64,000 bases of DNA from an uncultured delta proteobacterium (GCA_903892415.1 CAITIQ010000444.1:1-64000), one strand, 5' to 3'; shown: positions 34,278-45,271, numbered from the stretch's first letter. The notes: generated by a model from the letters alone, not told the origin. Numbers and translations: made by a program.

Positions 34278-35354
34278 ATGAGCGCCGCTAGCGAGATCGA
34301 AAGTCGACTTCAGAACCTTGGCACGCAGTTTCGGGAGGCGTTTTCCGCCGCAACCACGGAACTTCAGCTGCGCGCTGATTACGCGAAGTTGCTCGGAAAG
34401 AAGGGGGATCTGACGGCCGTCTTGGCGCTCCTGCGCGATGTGGCTGCAGAGGAACGCCCGCGGATCGGCGCCTTGGTGAACGCCTTTCGAGCCGACGTTG
34501 AGACCACGTTTGCGAACGAGCTGAAGCGGCTGGCTGAGCAAGCGCTACAGGCCGAGCTTTCGGGCCTCCCGTTCGATCTTTCGTTGCCTGGGCGCCTGTC
34601 TTTTGGCCGAGGCCACCGCCATCCGGTGCTTTCGGTCCGGGACGAGCTGCTCGGCATCTTTCGAGAGTTGGGCTTCGCCTCGGTTGACGGGCCGGAGGTC
34701 GAGCTGGAGGAGAACAACTTCACCAAGCTCGCGTTCCCCCCGGATCACCCTGCCACCGATATGCAGGACAGCTTCTGGTTCAACAACAAGGTGCTGCTGC
34801 GCACCCACACCAGCAACGTCCAGGTTCGCGAGATGATGAAGCTGGCGACCCGGGTAGCGGCGGGAGAACCGCCGCGCTTGGCCGTCGTCAGCGCCGGCGC
34901 CGTTTACCGCCGGGATGACGACGTGACCCATTCGCCCATGTTCCACCAGATGGAGGGCTTTCTGATTGATACGGCCGTGAGCATGGCCGAGCTGCGCGGC
35001 GTCCTTTCGGCGTTCGCTGAGCGCTTGTACGGGCCTGGCACGCCAACGCGCTTCCGACCGAGCTACTTCCCCTTCGTCGAACCGGGGGCCGAGGTCGACG
35101 TTGGCTGCGTCTTCTGTTCGGTGGAGCAAGGCACGCGTTCGAGTTGCCGGGTTTGCAAAGCCACCGGTTGGTTGGAGGTCGGTGGTTGCGGCATGGTTCA
35201 CCCTGACGTGTTTCGGCACACCGGGCTGGATCCGGAGAAGGTGACCGGCTTTGCCTTTGGCATGGGCATCGATCGTCTGGCGATGCTTCGCTACGGCATC
35301 CCCAACATCAAACTGCTGTTCGACAACGACCCGCGCTTTCTTTCGCAGTTTTAA
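34278..35354 (+). CDS. pheS: Phenylalanyl-tRNA synthetase alpha subunit
   Basis: A 358-residue class II synthetase subunit. It has an N-terminal coiled coil (~1-90), motif 2-region RTHTSNVQVREMM, the MFHQMEGFLID active-site segment, and motif 3 GFAFGMGIDRLAMLRYGIP. An insertion before GGCGMVHPDVFRHTG carries CVFCSVEQGTRSSCRVCKAT, a four-cysteine zinc-like knuckle. GAGGAGAG precedes the start. The usual partner gene pheT is not downstream; instead two hairpins and a sigma factor gene follow, so the beta subunit must be encoded elsewhere. Confidence 0.97.
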   Translation: MSAASEIESRLQNLGTQFREAFSAATTELQLRADYAKLLGKKGDLTAVLALLRDVAAEERPRIGALVNAFRADVETTFANELKRLAEQALQAELSGLPFDLSLPGRLSFGRGHRHPVLSVRDELLGIFRELGFASVDGPEVELEENNFTKLAFPPDHPATDMQDSFWFNNKVLLRTHTSNVQVREMMKLATRVAAGEPPRLAVVSAGAVYRRDDDVTHSPMFHQMEGFLIDTAVSMAELRGVLSAFAERLYGPGTPTRFRPSYFPFVEPGAEVDVGCVFCSVEQGTRSSCRVCKATGWLEVGGCGMVHPDVFRHTGLDPEKVTGFAFGMGIDRLAMLRYGIPNIKLLFDNDPRFLSQF

Positions 35355-35355
35355 C

Positions 35356-35379
35356 CGCGCTTCGAATCCGAAGCGCGCG
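35356..35379 (+). other. Hairpin immediately after pheS
   Basis: CGCGCTTCG and CGAAGCGCG flank an AATC loop within a few bases of the pheS stop, with no T-run. It stands just ahead of the terminator at 35397-35428 and could protect the 3' end. Confidence 0.55.
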
Positions 35380-35396
35380 CTTCGTCGAAGCCCCCA

Positions 35397-35428
35397 ACGA
35401 GCGGCCCCCATTTCGGGGGGCCGCTCGT
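35397..35428 (+). terminator. Terminator after pheS
   Basis: ACGAGCGGCCCCC pairs with GGGGGGCCGCTCGT across an ATTTC loop; the 3' flank is CCTCC rather than T-rich. High stem stability and position 42 bases past the stop suggest transcription end. Confidence 0.65.
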
Positions 35429-35801
35429 CCTCCATGATCGGCATGTCGCGAGTTGCCCCATCCGATTTGTAGGTATCGCGCGTAGCGCGCCTTCAGCTTT
35501 TGCGATTTGCGCCGTAAGTCCCGTGATCGTCGGACTCAGTTCGGGGCATTCATGTTGCACGCGATCAGATGGTCGTGCCGCAACCAACAATCCACTCCGG
35601 TCGGGAATCAATTCATCGGGTGGTGGGTTTCGCGCAGGACGGTCACAAACCGCTGACTCAAAAGGACATGAAACGCAACAAAACTTTGCGAACCAAATGT
35701 CACTCTCGAACGTCATGTAGTTGACCCTTCGATCGAAAAATCAAAGGGCCACCGGTCAACCCCTAGCCGTTCTTACATTCTGCCCCAAAACCGAGGAAGC
35801 G
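35429..35801 (+). promoter_or_regulatory. Leader region of the sigma factor gene (about 370 bases, no gene)
   Basis: No coding frame is supported here. Near the 3' end an inverted repeat GTTGACC / GGTCAAC (about 35720-35726 and 35754-35760) and several AT-rich patches (AACAAAACTTTGCG, CGAAAAATCAAAG) mark a likely regulatory and promoter region for the sigma gene. No convincing -35/-10 pair with standard spacing was found. Confidence 0.4.
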
Positions 35802-37415
35802 ATGCCCAGGCAAGCCAAAATTCGATCCGTGTCGTCAGCGAAGCGTGCGCCCGTTCGTTCGAGCGAGCCCACGTCGGTGGGCAACACAGCGTTGGCCCGC
35901 ACCCCGGAATTCGAAGCTCCGAGCTTCGATGGGGAGATGGTTGATGAAGAAACCCGTGAGTACCCGGTCGCCGAGTCCGGAGCTCCACCTTCTTCCACCG
36001 GCTTGGCGATGGATGACGGCGTCGATGTAGACCTTTTTGGCGGCGCCGATGATGAAGCGCTCGACCAAACGGCCATTCGTCCCGCCCGCACCGAGCTCAA
36101 AGAGTCCGAGTCCACCATGCGCAACCACGCGCTGAACACGGATGACGACACTCCGGTGGTGCTCCCGGCTGCAGGCCGCTTCGAGGACGGTCCAGGAGAC
36201 TCGACGCTCGGCAGGTACTTCCGTGAGATGGCCACGCATGCAGTCATGCCACAAGAAGAAGAGGTGGCAACTGCTCAAGCGGTTGAGCAGACCGAGTTCG
36301 CACATTGGGTGGCGCTGCTATCGCACATCCCTGCGGCTGAACACATTCTCGCCAACCTCGCAGGCCACGTAGCCAAAGCCGGTCCTGAGGTGGTTCAGGT
36401 TCCGGAGCTGCCCGAGCTTCAGGCGTTGGTTGCGGTGTTCCACAACCAGGGCGGCAAGTTCAATGCCGAGCAAAAGAAGCACTGGGAATCCACCTCGGCT
36501 TCGCTCGCCGCTGGCATCCGTCTGCCCGACTCGGATCGGATCTGGATGGCCGACGCCTTCCAAATCGCGCGGCAACTCGTGACCGACGCTGACTTCCCGA
36601 ACGAGGAGGAAGACATCGAGGCCATGCTTTCGCGCCCGCGCCTCGAGCCCTCCGCCGAATACGACGCCTACCTCGCCAACGTTCGCTCAACCTGGAATCG
36701 CCAGCTGGCGGTGAAGAACCGCTTCGTGAAGGCCAACCTTCGCTTGGTGGTTTCGATCGCACGTCGCTACAACCGCGGTCGCCTTCCGCTGATTGACCTC
36801 ATCCAAGAGGGCAACATCGGGCTGATGAAGGCCGTTGAGCGCTTCGACCACCGTCGCGGCTACCGCTTCTCAACCTACGCTTCGTGGTGGATTCGTCATG
36901 CGGTTAGCCGCGCCTTGGCCGACAAGGGCCGAGCCGTGCGCATCCCCGTTCACATGCTCGACACCTACAACCGCGTTGCCAAAGCGCGCCAAAGTCTGTT
37001 GGCCCGCACCGGTGAAGAGCCGTCGATGGCGGAGCTCGAGCGTGAGACGGGCGTACCCGCCGAAAAGCTCGAGCGCGTTCGGGAGTTCCAAGCCGAAACG
37101 CCCTTCTCTTTGGATCGGCCGGTGGGAGATGAAGACGGTCGCAAGTTCCTGGACTTCCTCCAGGATGAAGAGGCCAAGTCGCCGTTCGACACCCTCGCCG
37201 ACCAAAGCTGGGGCGACGAGGTCCGTCGGCTCTTGGCAACGCTGACTCCGATTGAGGCGCGCATCCTTCGCTGGCGCTTTGGTCTGGATGATGAGGACGA
37301 GCTGACGCTGAAGGAAATCGGCGACAAGTACAACCTATCGCGCGAGCGCATCCGGCAGCTGCAGGAGCAGGCCCTCGGGAAGATTCGTCGTCAGATTCGC
37401 GACTCGTTCAGCTGA
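35802..37415 (+). CDS. Sigma-70 family RNA polymerase sigma factor (primary/group 2 type)
   Basis: 537 residues from ATG at 35802 (GAGGAAGC ribosome site); an upstream in-frame start is rejected. The N-terminal ~140 residues are acidic and low complexity. Region 1.2 is [21 protein letters not shown] ~200-residue non-conserved insertion follows. Region 2 has [40 protein letters not shown] and [19 protein letters not shown]. Region 3 is [13 protein letters not shown], and region 4 ends [20 protein letters not shown]. It recognises -35/-10 promoters. Lack of an obvious region 1.1 and the unusual N-terminus favour an alternative, RpoS-like member over the housekeeping factor, but this is undecided. 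Confidence 0.93.
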   Translation: MPRQAKIRSVSSAKRAPVRSSEPTSVGNTALARTPEFEAPSFDGEMVDEETREYPVAESGAPPSSTGLAMDDGVDVDLFGGADDEALDQTAIRPARTELKESESTMRNHALNTDDDTPVVLPAAGRFEDGPGDSTLGRYFREMATHAVMPQEEEVATAQAVEQTEFAHWVALLSHIPAAEHILANLAGHVAKAGPEVVQVPELPELQALVAVFHNQGGKFNAEQKKHWESTSASLAAGIRLPDSDRIWMADAFQIARQLVTDADFPNEEEDIEAMLSRPRLEPSAEYDAYLANVRSTWNRQLAVKNRFVKANLRLVVSIARRYNRGRLPLIDLIQEGNIGLMKAVERFDHRRGYRFSTYASWWIRHAVSRALADKGRAVRIPVHMLDTYNRVAKARQSLLARTGEEPSMAELERETGVPAEKLERVREFQAETPFSLDRPVGDEDGRKFLDFLQDEEAKSPFDTLADQSWGDEVRRLLATLTPIEARILRWRFGLDDEDELTLKEIGDKYNLSRERIRQLQEQALGKIRRQIRDSFS

Positions 37416-37456
37416 GTCGCGATCTCAAATCCTTCGCTCGCTGAACGTTGAAGGCT

Positions 37457-38899
37457 TTAGCGGGCCAGCGCCAGGACGGCATCATCGATGGCGTCCCGAG
37501 CCTGGCCCGTTTTGCCTTTGACCGACCCACTGATGAAGGAGAAGGCGAGCAGCGGTCGACCGTCTGAGCCGAGCACATAGCCTGAGAGCGCGACGCTCGC
37601 GGCGAGCGTGCCGGTTTTGGCGCGCACGACGCGTGACTTTGCCAAGGGTTTGAAGCGTTTCTTGAGCGTGCCGTCTACTCCGCCGATCGCCAGATGCGCC
37701 ACGTACTCAGGCCCTGTTCGTGAAGAGCGCGCTTCGTTGCGAAGCAGCGTGGTGATGGCGTTGGCGCTCGCTTTGTTCGCTTGGAAGAGGCCGGAGCCAT
37801 TTTGGACCAGCCATTCGCCGTCGGGGACGCCGCGCAATTTCGCGTGCGCCAGCGCGCCGCTTTGAGCTTGCCCAAAGCTCGCTTCACCGTCGCTCGAGGC
37901 GCCCGCCGCGAGAAAGAGCATCTCGGCGGTGAAGTTGTCGCTGTCTTTGCCGAGTCGCGCCAAAAGTTCGGCCACCGAGGGAGACGGTCGGCTCGCTAAA
38001 AGCGATTGGCGTGCCTTCGATCCGGGCCGAACTTCACCTTTGACGGGGATCCCCTGCTCTTCGAGCAACGCCCGCAAGGCGTAGCCCGCGAGCAGCGATG
38101 GGTCCTCCACCCGACGAATCGCTGGGACCGCGCCGGAGCCAACAGGGATGGAGCCGCCAAGCTTGGCTTTCAGCGTGCTGCCCGGCGTTAGCGTGAGCCC
38201 AATCTTTTCTGACTCAGAGTCGGAGGAGGTTTTCACGCTTCCGCTCAGCTCAAGAAAGCCCAGTGGGTCGACGTTCAGTTTCGCGACGTCCTGCGGCTCA
38301 CTGCCCGGCGTCACCCAAACGGTGACGGTGTTTCGCTCGTAGCTGGTTGGTGCAACCGGCGCTCGAAAGGGTGCCCACTCAGCTGGCTGCTGCTCAAAAG
38401 CTGGCGGCGTGAACGAGCCCGAGAACCGTGCCTGATCGACGAGTACGTGGTTGACCGACTCTACTCCGCGCACTCGCAATTGACGCACGAGTCCGCGCAA
38501 GGCCGCCGCATCGAGCGAAGGGTCCCAGTTGCCGCGCAGAGTCAGCTCCTCGACCCGGCGATCTTTGAGCTCTCCGGTCAAGCCGGCAACGAACCGGTGT
38601 TCAGGTCCGAGCTGCTCGAGCACCATGCCAGCCGTTAGCAGCTTGGCGTTGGACGCTGGGTTGAGTGGCTCGTGCGAGTTGTGCTCACCGAGCACCGTCC
38701 CCGACTCGACCTCCACCACCGACGCGCTCAGCGTGCCGCCGAGCTTCTCGATCTTGCGCGCAAGCTCGCTGACAGCACGGCTTGCCTCGTCAGCCGGGGC
38801 GGCGGACCGAGCCGAAGCAGCAGGCTGGGGAGTCTGATCAGCGTGGCTCTCGGGCGACAGCGCCACCGCCAGCGCGACCAGGACAAAAGCCGCAGGCAT
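37457..38899 (-). CDS. dacB: D-alanyl-D-alanine carboxypeptidase/endopeptidase, PBP4 (DacB) family
   Basis: 480 residues from ATG at 38899, with a signal peptide ending near SPESHA; a TTG 33 bases upstream is also in frame. The three serine-hydrolase motifs are present: S-x-x-K in NPASNAKLLTAGMVL, S-x-N in KDSDNFTAEML and K-T-G in RAKTGTLAASVALSGYV. The region between the first two motifs contains the extra domain typical of class C PBP4 enzymes. It trims or cleaves crosslinked peptidoglycan in the periplasm. It is convergent with the sigma gene and divergent from a secreted lipoprotein gene. Confidence 0.94.
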   Translation of the reverse strand: MPAAFVLVALAVALSPESHADQTPQPAASARSAAPADEASRAVSELARKIEKLGGTLSASVVEVESGTVLGEHNSHEPLNPASNAKLLTAGMVLEQLGPEHRFVAGLTGELKDRRVEELTLRGNWDPSLDAAALRGLVRQLRVRGVESVNHVLVDQARFSGSFTPPAFEQQPAEWAPFRAPVAPTSYERNTVTVWVTPGSEPQDVAKLNVDPLGFLELSGSVKTSSDSESEKIGLTLTPGSTLKAKLGGSIPVGSGAVPAIRRVEDPSLLAGYALRALLEEQGIPVKGEVRPGSKARQSLLASRPSPSVAELLARLGKDSDNFTAEMLFLAAGASSDGEASFGQAQSGALAHAKLRGVPDGEWLVQNGSGLFQANKASANAITTLLRNEARSSRTGPEYVAHLAIGGVDGTLKKRFKPLAKSRVVRAKTGTLAASVALSGYVLGSDGRPLLAFSFISGSVKGKTGQARDAIDDAVLALAR

Positions 38900-39016
38900 G
38901 AATCGAAGCCGCACGCTTTGCGGATAACACAATCCGCCAGCGGAACAACCTTTCCCATCCTTGGCACAGCCTTGCTAAGGTCCCCCCGCACTCCGATGAA
39001 TTGGGAGACAGTCGAA

Positions 39017-39523
39017 ATGATCCACCGAGCACCGAGCATTCGCCACCGAGGAACTCTCTCGCTTTATCTGGCCGCTCTGGCAGCCTTCGCCGTCGCCTGC
39101 GCTTCCGCCCCGCCGAAGGACGAGTTCGAGATTTCGATTCCGCTGACCGACAGCACGGTCACGCCCAAGGCTCCGCCGCCGGTTGAAACCTCATCACCGG
39201 ACGAGTTGAACCAAGACACCAAAGACCAGATCAAGGTCGCGCTTCGCCGAGGCGGCGAAAAGGCTTCGCAGTGCAACAAGGCCGCCAACGCCAACGTTGC
39301 CGGTGAGGGCGAGATTCAGGTGGTGGTTGACGGCAAGGCCGGCAAAGTCGTCGACGCAGTGGTGGGAACGCCCTTCGCTGGAACCGCCGTTGAGAACTGC
39401 ATCAAACGCGCGTTCGTTGGCGAGTACGCCCTCACGTTCGAGGGCCAGTTGACCATCCCGTACACGGTCAAGCTCGCGCCCAACCCCTCCGCAACGCCGA
39501 CCAAGGATCCGAAAAAGAAATGA
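39017..39523 (+). CDS. Lipoprotein with AgmX/PglI-like C-terminal domain
   Basis: 168 residues from ATG at 39017 (GGAGA upstream); an ATG at 38996 would only extend the pre-signal region. The signal LYLAALAAFAVACASAPP has a lipobox AVAC. The mature protein has a disordered Pro-rich part. Its C-terminal domain has VALRRGGEKASQCNKAAN, GEIQVVVDGKAGKVVDAVVG and NCIKRAFVGEYALTF, resembling the AgmX/PglI (TonB-like) C-terminal domain common in myxobacteria. It overlaps the next gene by four bases. Confidence 0.78.
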   Translation: MIHRAPSIRHRGTLSLYLAALAAFAVACASAPPKDEFEISIPLTDSTVTPKAPPPVETSSPDELNQDTKDQIKVALRRGGEKASQCNKAANANVAGEGEIQVVVDGKAGKVVDAVVGTPFAGTAVENCIKRAFVGEYALTFEGQLTIPYTVKLAPNPSATPTKDPKKK

Positions 39524-40188
39524 CGGCGCGAGTCACGCGGTTTGCTGCCTCCACGGTCGCTATTGGGCTCGCGCTGAGCCTGAGCGGCCAGGTGATGGCA
39601 CAGCCAGCCGCCCCTAAAGCCGATGCGAAGGCTGCGCCCGATGCGAAGGCTGCGCCCGATGCGAAGGCTGCGCCCGATGCGAAGGCTGCGCCCGATGCGA
39701 AGGCTGCGCCCGATGCGAAGGCTGCGCCCGATGCGACGGTCGCGGCCACCGCAGCTGCGCCAGCCAAAGGTCCAGCAAACAATGACATCGGCGGGCTGCC
39801 ACCCCCAGACGCACGTTGGCGCGCTTTGGTGGGCGGGCTCGGCATGTTTGCGGTCTCCTACGGCAGCATGGCGCTGATGGGCGCCTTGTGGACCGACCTT
39901 CCCGGAGCCGACTACCTGTTCATTCCGGTCGCTGGTCCGTGGATCGGGCTCGGTGAGAGCGGTTGTGCTCCCGGTGAAGAGACCACCGCCGGCGAAGGAG
40001 ATTGCGGCGGGATGATGGGCCTGCGCGGCACCATCTACGTGGTGGACGCACTGCTCCAACTCGGCGGGCTTGGGCTCATCGCCGAGAGCATCTTTCTTCA
40101 AACGGACAACAAAGCGAGCGCCTCGATCAGCCCGGTGCCCTTCGTCGTTCGTGACGCGGTTGGGCTTGGCGTCGCCGGTACCTTCTGA
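39520..40188 (+). CDS. Secreted/membrane protein with DAKAAP tandem repeats
   Basis: 222 residues. A signal peptide (AASTVAIGLALSLSGQVMAQ) is followed by six exact repeats of Asp-Ala-Lys-Ala-Ala-Pro encoded by an 18-bp minisatellite. After the linker there are three hydrophobic stretches (RALVGGLGMFAVSYGSMALM, ADYLFIPVAGPWIGLG, VVDALLQLGGLGLIAESIFL) and two Cys residues between them. This suggests a membrane protein or a compact secreted domain. Translationally coupled to the preceding lipoprotein gene. No family recognised. Confidence 0.72.
   Translation: MTARVTRFAASTVAIGLALSLSGQVMAQPAAPKADAKAAPDAKAAPDAKAAPDAKAAPDAKAAPDAKAAPDATVAATAAAPAKGPANNDIGGLPPPDARWRALVGGLGMFAVSYGSMALMGALWTDLPGADYLFIPVAGPWIGLGESGCAPGEETTAGEGDCGGMMGLRGTIYVVDALLQLGGLGLIAESIFLQTDNKASASISPVPFVVRDAVGLGVAGTF
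39622..39729 (+). repeat. 18-bp minisatellite, six perfect copies
   Basis: Unit GATGCGAAGGCTGCGCCC is repeated six times without a mismatch, followed by a partial seventh. The perfection at DNA level, including wobble positions, indicates recent expansion. It is in frame (six codons), so copy-number change would lengthen or shorten the protein linker without disrupting it. Confidence 0.95.
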
Positions 40189-40191
40189 GCC

Positions 40192-41028
40192 TTAGCGCTG
40201 ATCGCGCCGTGGAACGCCGACTCCACGCAGGCTCATCACGTTGGGCAGCGTGAGCGCGACCGCCTGGTGCTCTCGCGCAGTCAACGAAGGGTTTGGCAAC
40301 AAGAAGCTGACGAGGTCGCCGCCAGCGAGCGGCACGTCGCAAGAAAGCTCAACCAGCTTTTGCTCGATGGTTTTCGCGATGTCGACCGGCGCACCAACGC
40401 CTGTCACGTCAGTGCCAACGCGCAACTCCAGCGCGAGGCTCGCCAAGCGCAGCTCGTTCGTCGTCAGCAGCAGCGGGCCACATTGCGTCGTGTTCCGAAG
40501 CACGCGGTGGCCCCCCGCTCCACCCCAACAAAGCGCGAGCGAGTAGCCGACGAGCGCCGCGCGGACCTCGGCCAAAGAAGCCTGGCTGAGCTCCTCGCCC
40601 AACACCACCGCCAGAGCCACGCGGACCTCGAGTTCACCCTGTTGCAAGCCGATGAACTCGTCCTGCCCCAAGACCCCGCGCGCCAAGCCAACCGCGAACG
40701 TGTCAGCACGCAGGTCGACCTCGAAATGGCTACCAGCCTCGGCGTCGAAGGGCGGCAAGAGAGCAGCGCCATCGGGCTGGATGTAGGCGACACGCGGACG
40801 CTGCCCTGTCAGCAGCGCCTGGTCGAGTTCACGTAACCCCGCCAAGCCCAGCGCCACCACCCGACCCCGGAAGTCCGATGGATCTTCAGGTTGAAACGGC
40901 TGTCCCAGCGCCTTTTCGAGCGCCTCGACGTCGTACAAATGACCGTCGCGCTCGAGTGCCAAGCGAGGGCGCAGGGCCCTTCGTGGAAGGATTCGCGCGA
41001 GCCTCAAGTGGGTCGAGCAAAGTACCAC
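40192..41028 (-). CDS. Divergent fumarylacetoacetate-hydrolase-like protein
   Basis: Start uncertain: GTG at 41028 or TTG at 41007 precede LRLARILPRRALRPRLALER, which looks like a FAH-family N-terminus; the longer ATG frame adds an unlikely basic extension. The core contains ELEVRVALAVVLGEELSQAS then LAEVRAALVGYSLAL, comparable to the dyExELAvVig segment and the following helix of FAH enzymes. Metal-ligand acidic residues are only partly recognisable, so activity is uncertain. It is convergent with the preceding gene, separated by three bases. Confidence 0.55.
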   Translation of the reverse strand: MVLCSTHLRLARILPRRALRPRLALERDGHLYDVEALEKALGQPFQPEDPSDFRGRVVALGLAGLRELDQALLTGQRPRVAYIQPDGAALLPPFDAEAGSHFEVDLRADTFAVGLARGVLGQDEFIGLQQGELEVRVALAVVLGEELSQASLAEVRAALVGYSLALCWGGAGGHRVLRNTTQCGPLLLTTNELRLASLALELRVGTDVTGVGAPVDIAKTIEQKLVELSCDVPLAGGDLVSFLLPNPSLTAREHQAVALTLPNVMSLRGVGVPRRDQR

Positions 41029-41184
41029 TCTTGCCGGACGACGGATACGAAATCGATCGCGTTGACGCGACGCGCGAGGCCACTTAACTCCCAACTGCGA
41101 CGTCGGCGTTGGCGTCGCAACGCTTGTGCCGTTCACGTGGTTCTCACGAACGATCGGCACGCTACGAACCTCACTGGAAGCTGA

Positions 41185-42867
<1,683 letters not shown>

Positions 42868-42884
42868 GGCGAGCGCGGTGCTCA

Positions 42885-43841
42885 TCAGCGGTGCGGACCG
42901 ATGATGGGCAGCACCGGCCCCGCGACCACCGAGAAACTGTCCGCGCGGAACAGGTCGCCATCCAAAACGAAGCGACCTCCAGGCTCGAGGAAGCGCAGGT
43001 CGAAGCCTCGAGCCAGCTGGTCTACCGAGCCTTCGCCACCGATCTCACGGCCGAGCATCACGAGCGGAGCTCGCCTTCCGAGCCGCACGGGCAGAAGTGA
43101 GCTTGCTACGAGATGAAAGCGTTCTGGATCCTCCCCAGCGCGATAGCAGACCTTCATCGAAAGCCCGAGATCGCGAACCACCGCGCCAAGCAAGAGCGAC
43201 ACGGCCCGCGTTTCACTGAGCTTGCCGTCGATCGTTAGCTCGCAAGGCGTTGGCGTGAGTACCCGAGTCGCCAGCGGGCCCCCGCGAAAGGACTCAACGA
43301 AAATGCGTGCAGCGATCCTCGCGGCGAGCCCGGTTCCAGTAGCGCCGCGTGCCTCGTAGACATCGAAGAACTGCGCGACGAGCCCAGTTCCCACGATGAA
43401 CCCAACGCGCTCGACCCGCTCGGCGCCGAATCGCGCTTCAACTCGTAGGGTTGGCCGAGGAATCACCTCGAGCGCTTGGCCGGACAGCCACTGCTGGAGC
43501 AGAACCTCTGGCTTCCCAGCCGGTCCGAAGTTGCGTGCCACCGTTCCGACCGTGCCCAACGGCAATAGCCCAACGATCGGGAAATGACTCCTGCCCGTGT
43601 CGAGCTCCTTGGCCCTAACCAAGGCGGAGACCCCGCTCATGAAGGTGCCGTCACCGCCCCCGAGAATCAGCAGTTCACAACCATCTTGCAGGATGTGCTC
43701 GAGCAGCACGGGCAGCTCGTCTAGACGGCTGGTTTCGTGAAGCGTGGCGCGGCCAGCCGTCAGCTCACGTATCGCCGCTCGGCGTGCGGAGCCCTCTTTC
43801 AGGCCGCGAGCGCTGAGGTTGGCGATCAGGTGGATGGACAT
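42885..43841 (-). CDS. Diacylglycerol-kinase-family lipid kinase
   Basis: 318 residues from ATG at 43841 (MSIHLIANLSARG). The nucleotide-binding motif ELLILGGGDGTFMSGVSALV and LLPLGTVGTVARNFG match the DagK/YegS catalytic domain; the usual GT-x-N-D is varied to GTVGTVARN. A C-terminal beta-rich part follows with FVLDGDLFRADSF. It likely phosphorylates a lipid such as diacylglycerol or a sphingoid base. Divergent from the HEAT-like lipoprotein gene. Confidence 0.85.
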   Translation of the reverse strand: MSIHLIANLSARGLKEGSARRAAIRELTAGRATLHETSRLDELPVLLEHILQDGCELLILGGGDGTFMSGVSALVRAKELDTGRSHFPIVGLLPLGTVGTVARNFGPAGKPEVLLQQWLSGQALEVIPRPTLRVEARFGAERVERVGFIVGTGLVAQFFDVYEARGATGTGLAARIAARIFVESFRGGPLATRVLTPTPCELTIDGKLSETRAVSLLLGAVVRDLGLSMKVCYRAGEDPERFHLVASSLLPVRLGRRAPLVMLGREIGGEGSVDQLARGFDLRFLEPGGRFVLDGDLFRADSFSVVAGPVLPIIGPHR

Positions 43842-43946
43842 GGCTTTATGCAGGCCGCACTGGGCCAAGGGCAAACGGGTGGAAGGATTTCCAAAAGGGG
43901 CGAAGTTTGCTTTGCGAACCGCCCCGAGTGCAACTACTCCTTCACC

Positions 43947-45242
43947 ATGCGAATCGTCTCCCTCGGCGTGGCCTTGGTGCTGATGACTGCGGCGGGCTGC
44001 GCCGTAAGCCCGATGGTCGAGACGGCCCGGAAGCCCGACTACCCGAAGCTAGCCAAGGAGATCGAGGCGGCGCAAAAGTCGGGTGAGCTCTCCGACGGTG
44101 ACGTCGAGGACATCGCGCTCGCGATCGCTGAAGTCGAAATTCGACAGGCCAAAGATGCAGAAGGCGAGCAACTGCTGCTGGTGTTTGGTGGCTGCGCAGA
44201 GCAGGTGGAGGGTGAGCTCTCGGACCGCTTCGACAAGGGGGATGACCTTGGCGCCGTCGCCGGGCAGCTCCTGCTTTCGTCGGGCGTCGTCAACATCGAC
44301 GAGTATGTGGACCTCGCTCTCGATGGGGACCCCCGGCCTGCATACAAGGCGCTCGGTGCGCGCGGGCTGATTGACTCCGACGACTTTGGCCTTCGAAGGC
44401 AGCTCTTCCTCGACCTGGATGAACGCGTACGAATGAACTCCTTGCGTGCGGCCATGTCAGCCCCGGCGCCCGAGGATTTTGACGCTTTGGTCGAGGCCGG
44501 CCGCGTCGATCCCTACCCTGCTGCACGGGCTGCGGCGGTGAGAGCCCTTGGACGCATTGGCGGAGACCGAGCCACGGTCGCGCTGAAAGACCTCTGGTTG
44601 CGCGCGGACGGCAGACTCAAGGAATCGATCGTCGACGCCTACGTAGCCTCGCCCACCTTTGAAGCAGGCGGCCGAGAAGAGCTCGTGCGTATCGCTGAGA
44701 GTGGTGGCGCCGCCAACATCGCTGCAGCCATCGCTTTGTCGCGGCTGGCCCTCAACGACCCGAAGGATCGCGCGGCCAATGAAGTGGCGATGGGCGTTCT
44801 GGTCCGGGCGATCAAGCTCGGCACGCGTGAAGATCGCACCTTCGCCATGTTGATGGCTCCGACCACGGACGTGGTGCTCGAAGCGCTGCGTGAGGCGAAG
44901 AAGGACACCGACGCTGGCGTTGCTTTGATCGCTCTTGGACGACTAGCGCAGGTTGGCAACGAGAAGGAGCAGAAGGAAGCTCGGGAGAAGCTGCTGGAGA
45001 TCGCCAAGAGCGACGACTCGGACAAGAACCGGGCGATGGGCGAGCTCGCCTCCCTCCAGGACCAACGCGTCGTGGTGTTGCTCGAGAAAGAGCTCAGCGC
45101 AGAGGCGCAATTTGCGCGAGCCTACGCCGCTCGCCACCTTGTCAATCTTGGTGAGCAGAAGCGGGCCGCCCGCTTGCTCGCCGATCCACAATCCTACGTA
45201 AGAGCCACGGTGGCCTGCGCGGTCTTGGCGCACGACCAATGA
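43947..45242 (+). CDS. HEAT-repeat-like lipoprotein
   Basis: 431 residues from ATG at 43947; the longer open frame reads antisense into the lipid kinase gene. The signal RIVSLGVALVLMTAAGCAVS has a lipobox AAGC. The body is a series of paired helices with HEAT/PBS-like features (AAVRALGRIGGDRATVALKD, AAAIALSRLALNDPKDRA, ARAYAARHLVNLGEQKRAAR), suggesting an alpha-solenoid scaffold in the periplasm or on the outer membrane. No enzyme motif. Confidence 0.8.
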   Translation: MRIVSLGVALVLMTAAGCAVSPMVETARKPDYPKLAKEIEAAQKSGELSDGDVEDIALAIAEVEIRQAKDAEGEQLLLVFGGCAEQVEGELSDRFDKGDDLGAVAGQLLLSSGVVNIDEYVDLALDGDPRPAYKALGARGLIDSDDFGLRRQLFLDLDERVRMNSLRAAMSAPAPEDFDALVEAGRVDPYPAARAAAVRALGRIGGDRATVALKDLWLRADGRLKESIVDAYVASPTFEAGGREELVRIAESGGAANIAAAIALSRLALNDPKDRAANEVAMGVLVRAIKLGTREDRTFAMLMAPTTDVVLEALREAKKDTDAGVALIALGRLAQVGNEKEQKEAREKLLEIAKSDDSDKNRAMGELASLQDQRVVVLLEKELSAEAQFARAYAARHLVNLGEQKRAARLLADPQSYVRATVACAVLAHDQ

Positions 45243-45271
45243 GCCTGCTGGTGCTCGGTCGCTAAACCATC

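Noticed and set aside
35356-35379. tRNA-like TTCGAATCC sequence after pheS
   Set aside because: It is the loop side of a simple hairpin; no acceptor, D or anticodon arms can be formed around it.
39622-39729. Possible CRISPR array
   Set aside because: The 18-bp units are contiguous with no spacers and are in frame in a coding sequence.
41029-41160. N-terminal extension of the FAH-like protein to ATG at 41160
   Set aside because: The added 44 residues are basic and unlike FAH N-termini, and they would fill the whole pyrG upstream region.
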